NCBI RefSeq assembly: GCF_009833965.1 | Contig: NZ_CP047165.1 | Location: forward strand, 806,001-870,000 | DNA from: Pelistega ratti | GTDB taxonomy: Bacteria; Pseudomonadota; Gammaproteobacteria; Burkholderiales; Burkholderiaceae_B | Reading direction: 5' to 3' | Length of the DNA stretch: 64,000 bases | Shown here: positions 59,802 to 64,000 of the stretch, piece after piece | How positions within the stretch are numbered: position 1 is the first letter of the stretch | Layout of the letters: every line of letters starts with the position of its first letter | The notes under the pieces: model-generated | Database searches by the model: none | Told to the model about the DNA's origin: nothing | The model's input: the letters and a program-made list of their open reading frames with translations, nothing else | Translations under genes and position numbers: made by a program

Positions 59802-60803
59802 ATGCATAAAACTTTATCTCAATATCTGGTTGAACAACAACGTCAAGGCTTTTTATTATCAGAAGACTTAAAAGCCTTGATTGAAGGAATTGCTCGCTCT
59901 TGCAAAAGTATTGCTCATGTTGTTGCTAAGGGAGCTTTAGGTGGCGTTCTTGGCAATCAAGGGACAGACAATGTACAAGGTGAAGCTCAGAAAAAAATGG
60001 ATGTTATTTCAAATGACATCTTATTACAAGCCAATGAATGGACAGGACATCTTGCAGGTATGGCATCAGAAGAGATGGATACCATTTATAAGATTCCTAA
60101 TAACTACCCCAAAGGCAAATACCTATTACTCTTTGATCCACTTGATGGCTCTTCTAATATTGATGTCAATGTTTCTATTGGCACTATTTTTTCTATTCTT
60201 AAAGCCCCCGAAGATAGCTTTAATAGAGAACTAACCGAAGCCGATTTCTTACAAGCTGGTTCACAACAAGTAGCAGCAGGCTATGCCCTTTATGGTCCTC
60301 AAACCCTTCTTATGCTTACCATTGGCCATGGGGTTGTATGCTTTACCTTGGATAAAGATGTAGGTACTTGGCTATTAACACAAGAAAATATCCAAATTCC
60401 GACCGAAACAAAAGAATTTGCAATTAATATGTCAAACAGCCGTCACTGGGATACTCCTGTTCAAAATTATATTCATGATTGTTTAGCAGGAACAACAGGC
60501 CCTCGAGGGAAAGACTTTAATATGCGTTGGGTAGCCTCTATGGTAGCAGAAGTGCATCGTATTCTCCAACGTGGCGGTATTTTCCTCTACCCTTGGGATA
60601 AACGTGACCCTAATAAAGCAGGTAAATTACGTCTGATGTATGAAGCAAATCCAATGAGTTTCTTAATTGAGCAAGCAGGTGGGGCTTCAGTTGATACAGT
60701 TAATCGCATCCTAGATATTCAGCCTAGTCAATTACATCAACGAGTTAGTGTTATTCTTGGCTCTAAAAATGAGGTCGAAACCGTTAAACAGTATTTTGTT
60801 TAA
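59802..60803 (+). CDS. fbp: Class I fructose-1,6-bisphosphatase
   Basis: Gluconeogenic phosphatase of 333 residues. The metal site appears in [11 protein letters not shown] (Glu residues, about 86-96) and [25 protein letters not shown] (about 108-132), followed by [15 protein letters not shown] and the substrate-binding [21 protein letters not shown] (about 273-293). Class I type as in E. coli Fbp. GGAG precedes the ATG. It is downstream of pepN and followed by an intrinsic terminator. Confidence 0.96.
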   Translation: MHKTLSQYLVEQQRQGFLLSEDLKALIEGIARSCKSIAHVVAKGALGGVLGNQGTDNVQGEAQKKMDVISNDILLQANEWTGHLAGMASEEMDTIYKIPNNYPKGKYLLLFDPLDGSSNIDVNVSIGTIFSILKAPEDSFNRELTEADFLQAGSQQVAAGYALYGPQTLLMLTIGHGVVCFTLDKDVGTWLLTQENIQIPTETKEFAINMSNSRHWDTPVQNYIHDCLAGTTGPRGKDFNMRWVASMVAEVHRILQRGGIFLYPWDKRDPNKAGKLRLMYEANPMSFLIEQAGGASVDTVNRILDIQPSQLHQRVSVILGSKNEVETVKQYFV

Positions 60804-60882
60804 TACTTGATGAAAAGTAAGGTAATCTTCTTCATTCTATCTTATTAAGTAAAGTTAAGATACACTGAATTATTGAAAGGGG

Positions 60883-60910
60883 GCAAACTATTGCAGTTTG
60901 CTCTTTTTTT
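60883..60910 (+). terminator. fbp (pepN-fbp) intrinsic terminator
   Basis: GCAAACT-ATTGC-AGTTTGC stem followed by TCTTTTTTT. Confidence 0.88.
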
Positions 60911-61134
60911 ATTGGAGAGTTAGTATATGTTCATTTAAATTGAAAATAAAAGCAATAGCATAGAAAAAGGAATATATTTCTTTAATTACTTCATAAAAAT
61001 TTACAAAATTTTCTTTAAATCTAAAATGAATATCCTAATAATTTCTATAAAAATGATTAATTTATTTATTTCTTGTTATCATTTCTGGTATATTATTAAC
61101 AATATATTTCATTATTTATCAGAGAGAACAACTT
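60911..61134. other. AT-rich gap before the SH3 lipoprotein gene
   Basis: No ORF or RNA gene is seen. The whole gap between fbp and the lipoprotein gene is 331 bp; this AT-rich half should hold the lipoprotein promoter. Confidence 0.5.
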
Positions 61135-61641
61135 ATGCTATCTAAAAAACTTTTACTAAGTGCCATTATTCTCAGTATAGGCTTAGTAGGTTGTAAAACA
61201 TTAGAAGATTTCTTTGGTTATAACAAACAGGGAAATTATGCTGAAACATACCAAGGAACACAAATAGAGCGAGTGCAGTTATACAGCAAAGATCCTAATG
61301 GTCGAGCGGTTTATTATAAAACATTAAAATCCTCTAATGTTCGTTCAGGCCCACGAAAAACAGCGACTATTGTGGGTGGACTTCCAGCAGGACAGCGTTT
61401 CTTGGTCGCTGGCTATACCAAAGACAATTGGGTTGCGGTTGAAAGTCGTGGACGTATTGTAGGATATGTGCATGGCTCTTTAGTCAGAGAACTATCTGCT
61501 GCCGAGCTCAAAGCGCCTAACAAAACTCATAAAGCAAATACCAAAGCCAATAACAAAACTAAAAAAGAAGAAGGCGAAGATATTGATGCTATTCTGACGA
61601 AAGAAACCAAAGAAGAAGGCGTTAATTTAGACGAACTTTAA
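61135..61641 (+). CDS. Lipoprotein with bacterial SH3 domain
   Basis: Predicted lipoprotein of 168 residues with lipobox LVGC (Cys20). After a short linker an SH3b domain spans about residues 62-121: SSNVRSGPRKTATIVGGLPAGQRFLVAG, then DNWVAVESRGRIVGYVHGSLV. Such domains often bind peptidoglycan or proteins in the envelope. The C-terminal 45 residues are Lys/Asn/Glu-rich and disordered. AGAGAGAACAAC precedes the ATG. A strong hairpin follows at 61661, so it is probably transcribed alone. No specific function can be named. Confidence 0.82.
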   Translation: MLSKKLLLSAIILSIGLVGCKTLEDFFGYNKQGNYAETYQGTQIERVQLYSKDPNGRAVYYKTLKSSNVRSGPRKTATIVGGLPAGQRFLVAGYTKDNWVAVESRGRIVGYVHGSLVRELSAAELKAPNKTHKANTKANNKTKKEEGEDIDAILTKETKEEGVNLDEL

Positions 61642-61660
61642 TAAAATTTTTTGTATAAAT

Positions 61661-61695
61661 AAGGACTATGTCAATAATAGAACATAGTCCTTTTT
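61661..61695 (+). terminator. SH3 lipoprotein gene terminator
   Basis: AAGGACTATGT / ACATAGTCCTT perfect 11-bp stem ending in TTTTT. It lies inside the longest open frame of the next gene, which argues for that gene starting at 61731. Confidence 0.9.
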
Positions 61696-61730
61696 ACCAT
61701 ATTCTTTTACTTTATTTATTAGGTGTTATC

Positions 61731-63647
61731 ATGCTGAAAAAGATGATAGTAATACTACTAAGCATTTACGGTTCAACCACTCTTGCACAAGAAACAAGCT
61801 ATCAAGTGGGTTACTCCAAAAAAGAAGACATTAAAATTGTGGCAGAAAATGCAACAAAAGACTCTTGGTGCCAGTCTTCGGTTCATTTACAATTTTTAGA
61901 GGGAAATACAACAAAGCCTGATAGTGTTCCTACCCTATTTTCCAAATTGGATAAATTATTTACCGCACTCAAATGCCCTACTGTAGAAACGATTCACTGG
62001 AAACATCTTAATCACCAAGGCAGTCTTATTGCAAAAGGCACAACAACAAAAGCCAATGGTTGGCAATATTCAACAGCTACAACACCAACAACAACCAATA
62101 CACCAATAGCTGCAGAAGATACTAATATAGCTACAGAAGATACTAATATAGATAGCATAGGTAATACTACTACGGTAGAAAATACTTTATCGACTACCAT
62201 ATCAGCTGAAATCGTTGATCATACACCAAATAAAGAAACCTCCTCAGCTGAAATACCCCATCAAACACCTACTACTATAACCACTAATGAGACCACAACA
62301 GCGATAAATACAAAAGAGAATACGAGTCCAAATCAACACACTGACCCTATTAAGCAAGAGACTAATCTTATTCATACAGCAGCTTTCTCTGTTGGTTCAT
62401 GGACTCCTCCCACCCCAGAGCAAAAACAACACTATAAAACACTCTTTACAGCACTTAAAGATCAAAATGGGTGTATTGTGTTAATGCCTAATACAAAAAA
62501 AACAATTGAACAAGATTGGAAATCCACTACCGTTGAAACCACAGGGGCTATTTGCGATAGTCAAGGGTATTTACATGGTGCAGGAACAATTTCACTTATC
62601 CGTACAGATGGTGTTGCTCTAAGTGATAAAGCTAAACTATGGTTCCAACATGGTTTACCCTTTAGTAGTGAAATTCGAGATATACAGTTAGATAATCTCA
62701 ATTTTATCAATACAGATAACAACCTTTATTTCTTCACTTATGGATCTAATACACAAGACAAAAGCCATTATTTTATTCCTACTGAATTAAAAACATACAC
62801 TAATTTTCCTTTTTTTAATATACAGGATCATTTTTTAATCCTCACCGCATTACCAATGGATAATTTTAAAAAAGTAGATTTTATTCGTCCTCAAGTCGAT
62901 ACGGCAATGCAACGTTTTATTAAGGCTAATCCCAACCTTAACTATGATTTCAGAATCACTTTCTTAGATGATTTACCTACTGATTTTAGTCTCTACGATA
63001 TAAATCCTCGGCTTTATTCTATTCGTATAGAGCGACCCTTATTTTCTAAAAAAGATACTCCTTGGCAATATAATTTAAAAACAGCTGATAATTATGTTTA
63101 TCAACGAGAAGAGCAACAACGCCGTAAAGCTTTTCGACAAAAGCAACAACTCGCCTACCAAGAGCAAGAGCGTTTAGAAAAATACCATTCGCTTAAAACA
63201 AAAGTAATTGATGAGCAATCATTACAGTCCATGATTTATCAGAATATTCGCTATACCGTACCTTTTCTTAGCACAAACTATGACAATCTTTATGAAGAGG
63301 ATTATGATGAAAAGTTCTCTAGTATTATTCATATTACAGATAGCAAAGATGGTCATGCTATTATTTCATTTCCTTATGAAATGCATTTACTGGATAAAGG
63401 CGACTTAGCAAAAGGTTGGTATTTACTAAAGGGACATCAAAAAATTGATAAAACAACACTTGATAGTAAAGGACTCCCCATCACCTTAGTAACATTAAAA
63501 GAAAAAGACCATATTTACCCTTGCCAAGAAGAAGGTTGTAAAGATATGCTAAATCCTACCGCCTTAATACGTTATACCGAAGGAATTCCAGATTGGGATC
63601 CTGTTAAAGCCAAAGCATTAATTGATGAAGTGGCTAACCATCATTAA
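61731..63647 (+). CDS. Secreted protein of unknown function with Thr-rich linker
   Basis: Predicted exported protein of 638 residues, not recognised. The ATG at 61731 (AGGTG before it) gives a signal peptide MLKKMIVILLSIYGSTTLA cut before QETS. After a small N-terminal domain with two Cys (DSWCQSS, LKCPT) comes a Thr/Asn/Glu-rich linker at about 103-213 that includes a 7-residue tandem repeat. The second half contains a MORN-like turn (GAICDSQGYLHGAG, about 273), a charged coiled coil (REEQQRRKAFRQKQQ, about 457-490) and a C-terminal Cys pair (YPCQEEGC). It is 15 bases ahead of the next gene, so both may be cotranscribed. Confidence 0.7.
   Translation: MLKKMIVILLSIYGSTTLAQETSYQVGYSKKEDIKIVAENATKDSWCQSSVHLQFLEGNTTKPDSVPTLFSKLDKLFTALKCPTVETIHWKHLNHQGSLIAKGTTTKANGWQYSTATTPTTTNTPIAAEDTNIATEDTNIDSIGNTTTVENTLSTTISAEIVDHTPNKETSSAEIPHQTPTTITTNETTTAINTKENTSPNQHTDPIKQETNLIHTAAFSVGSWTPPTPEQKQHYKTLFTALKDQNGCIVLMPNTKKTIEQDWKSTTVETTGAICDSQGYLHGAGTISLIRTDGVALSDKAKLWFQHGLPFSSEIRDIQLDNLNFINTDNNLYFFTYGSNTQDKSHYFIPTELKTYTNFPFFNIQDHFLILTALPMDNFKKVDFIRPQVDTAMQRFIKANPNLNYDFRITFLDDLPTDFSLYDINPRLYSIRIERPLFSKKDTPWQYNLKTADNYVYQREEQQRRKAFRQKQQLAYQEQERLEKYHSLKTKVIDEQSLQSMIYQNIRYTVPFLSTNYDNLYEEDYDEKFSSIIHITDSKDGHAIISFPYEMHLLDKGDLAKGWYLLKGHQKIDKTTLDSKGLPITLVTLKEKDHIYPCQEEGCKDMLNPTALIRYTEGIPDWDPVKAKALIDEVANHH
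62106..62147 (+). repeat. 21-bp tandem repeat, two copies
   Basis: Two adjacent 21-bp units (62106-62126 and 62127-62147) that differ at one base and encode IAAEDTN and IATEDTN in the linker of the secreted protein. Confidence 0.85.
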
Positions 63648-63662
63648 TCCATGAGGTACTAT

Positions 63663-64000
63663 ATGAATTTCTTATCTAAAAAAAGTTTTTTAATTCCTAC
63701 TGCTAGTACGATTATTCTAGTAGCAGGATGGTTTATCACCTCTTCTATTGCTACGAATAAAGCAGAAGAAAAAATAAATACCTTTCTCTCTGATTCAGGT
63801 TTACAGTCCATTGTTCAGTATGATCATATTAAGGCATCTCCTTTTGGAACAGTAACACTTGATAAAGTAAGTATTAAGAAAGAGTCCCTACTAACAACCA
63901 TTGAAAAAGTCATTATTCATCACTATGAGAACACTGAAGACGCTAAAGCCATCGATATTGAAGCGATTGGTATAGATGACAGTAAAGGGATAATAGCCAT
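63663..64000 (+). CDS. Membrane-anchored protein of unknown function, 3' end outside window
   Basis: The frame is open from the ATG at 63663 (GAGG about 8 bases upstream) to the window end, 112 codons. It begins MNFLSKKSFLIPTASTIILVAGWFITSS, a single N-terminal membrane anchor or uncleaved signal, followed by a periplasmic part with FLSDSGLQSIVQYDHIKASPFGTVTLDKVSI. The pattern of short strands after an N-terminal anchor recalls the YdgA/DUF945 family, but this is a weak resemblance. It follows the secreted-protein gene by 15 bases. Confidence 0.7.
   Translation, partial: MNFLSKKSFLIPTASTIILVAGWFITSSIATNKAEEKINTFLSDSGLQSIVQYDHIKASPFGTVTLDKVSIKKESLLTTIEKVIIHHYENTEDAKAIDIEAIGIDDSKGIIA

Noticed and set aside
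61962..61970. ACCGCACTC, one base from the reverse uptake word
   Set aside because: Only 8 of 9 bases match and no donor signal is seen around it.

Overview
The window comes from an AT-rich proteobacterial chromosome, most likely a low-GC betaproteobacterium of the Alcaligenaceae (Pelistega-like; the genus is a guess). The core genes support this: an xseA-sodB pair, lpxK-Trm112-kdsB-adk, rimP-nusA-infB-rbfA-truB-typA, rpsO-pnp, oxyR, ubiM, an E. coli-type purB, mnmA, aroG, tldD, pepN and fbp. No rRNA operon, CRISPR array, intact prophage or restriction system is visible. There is one tRNA gene and one probable 6S RNA gene.

Layout. Positions 1-3771 hold the 3' part of an RbbA/YhhJ/NodT-type ABC efflux operon with three exact copies of the Pasteurellaceae DNA-uptake word AAGTGCGGT. 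Positions 3787-10250 are accessory: an FMN reductase, an intact IS1016-like element (IS1595 family) with perfect ends and an 8-bp target duplication, a CDF metal transporter with a MerR regulator behind a typical MerR promoter, an NTF2-like protein, an SDR, an aldehyde dehydrogenase and an AraC regulator. A hairpin in this block is built from two near-copies of the Neisseria uptake sequence. Positions 10598-24425 are mostly core: mdaB, oxyR, cysK, ppiD, ugpQ, rlmJ, greB, rnm, comEC, tatD and ubiM. Positions 24431-27560 are a second foreign island (beheaded LysR gene, NTF2-like protein, aldo/keto reductase, glycosyltransferase flanked by two uptake words) lying between the terminators of ubiM and sodB. 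Positions 27727-61641 are again core and include a decayed integrase beside tRNA-Asn. Positions 61731-64000 hold poorly characterised envelope or secreted genes.

How it fits together. The host carries ComEC, the inner-membrane channel for DNA uptake. The islands carry uptake words of Pasteurellaceae and, in degraded form, Neisseriaceae, so uptake of neighbours' DNA by natural transformation is a plausible origin. Island cargo is efflux, metal handling, aldehyde/carbonyl detoxification and surface glycosylation. Core genes cover translation initiation and ribosome maturation, lipid A/KDO synthesis, peptidoglycan lipid II export, phospholipid synthesis and redox defence.

The two most interesting regulatory signals are in core DNA. 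The first is a 29-codon leader ORF ahead of aroG with a Phe/Tyr/Trp-rich run (VFFYFSWFF), followed by a perfect 12-bp intrinsic terminator; this looks like ribosome-mediated attenuation of DAHP synthase. The second is a 6S-like RNA between purB and rimP with the TGAGCCGA motif and a 6S-like fold. All family assignments were made by reading the sequence; no searches or folding programs were run.
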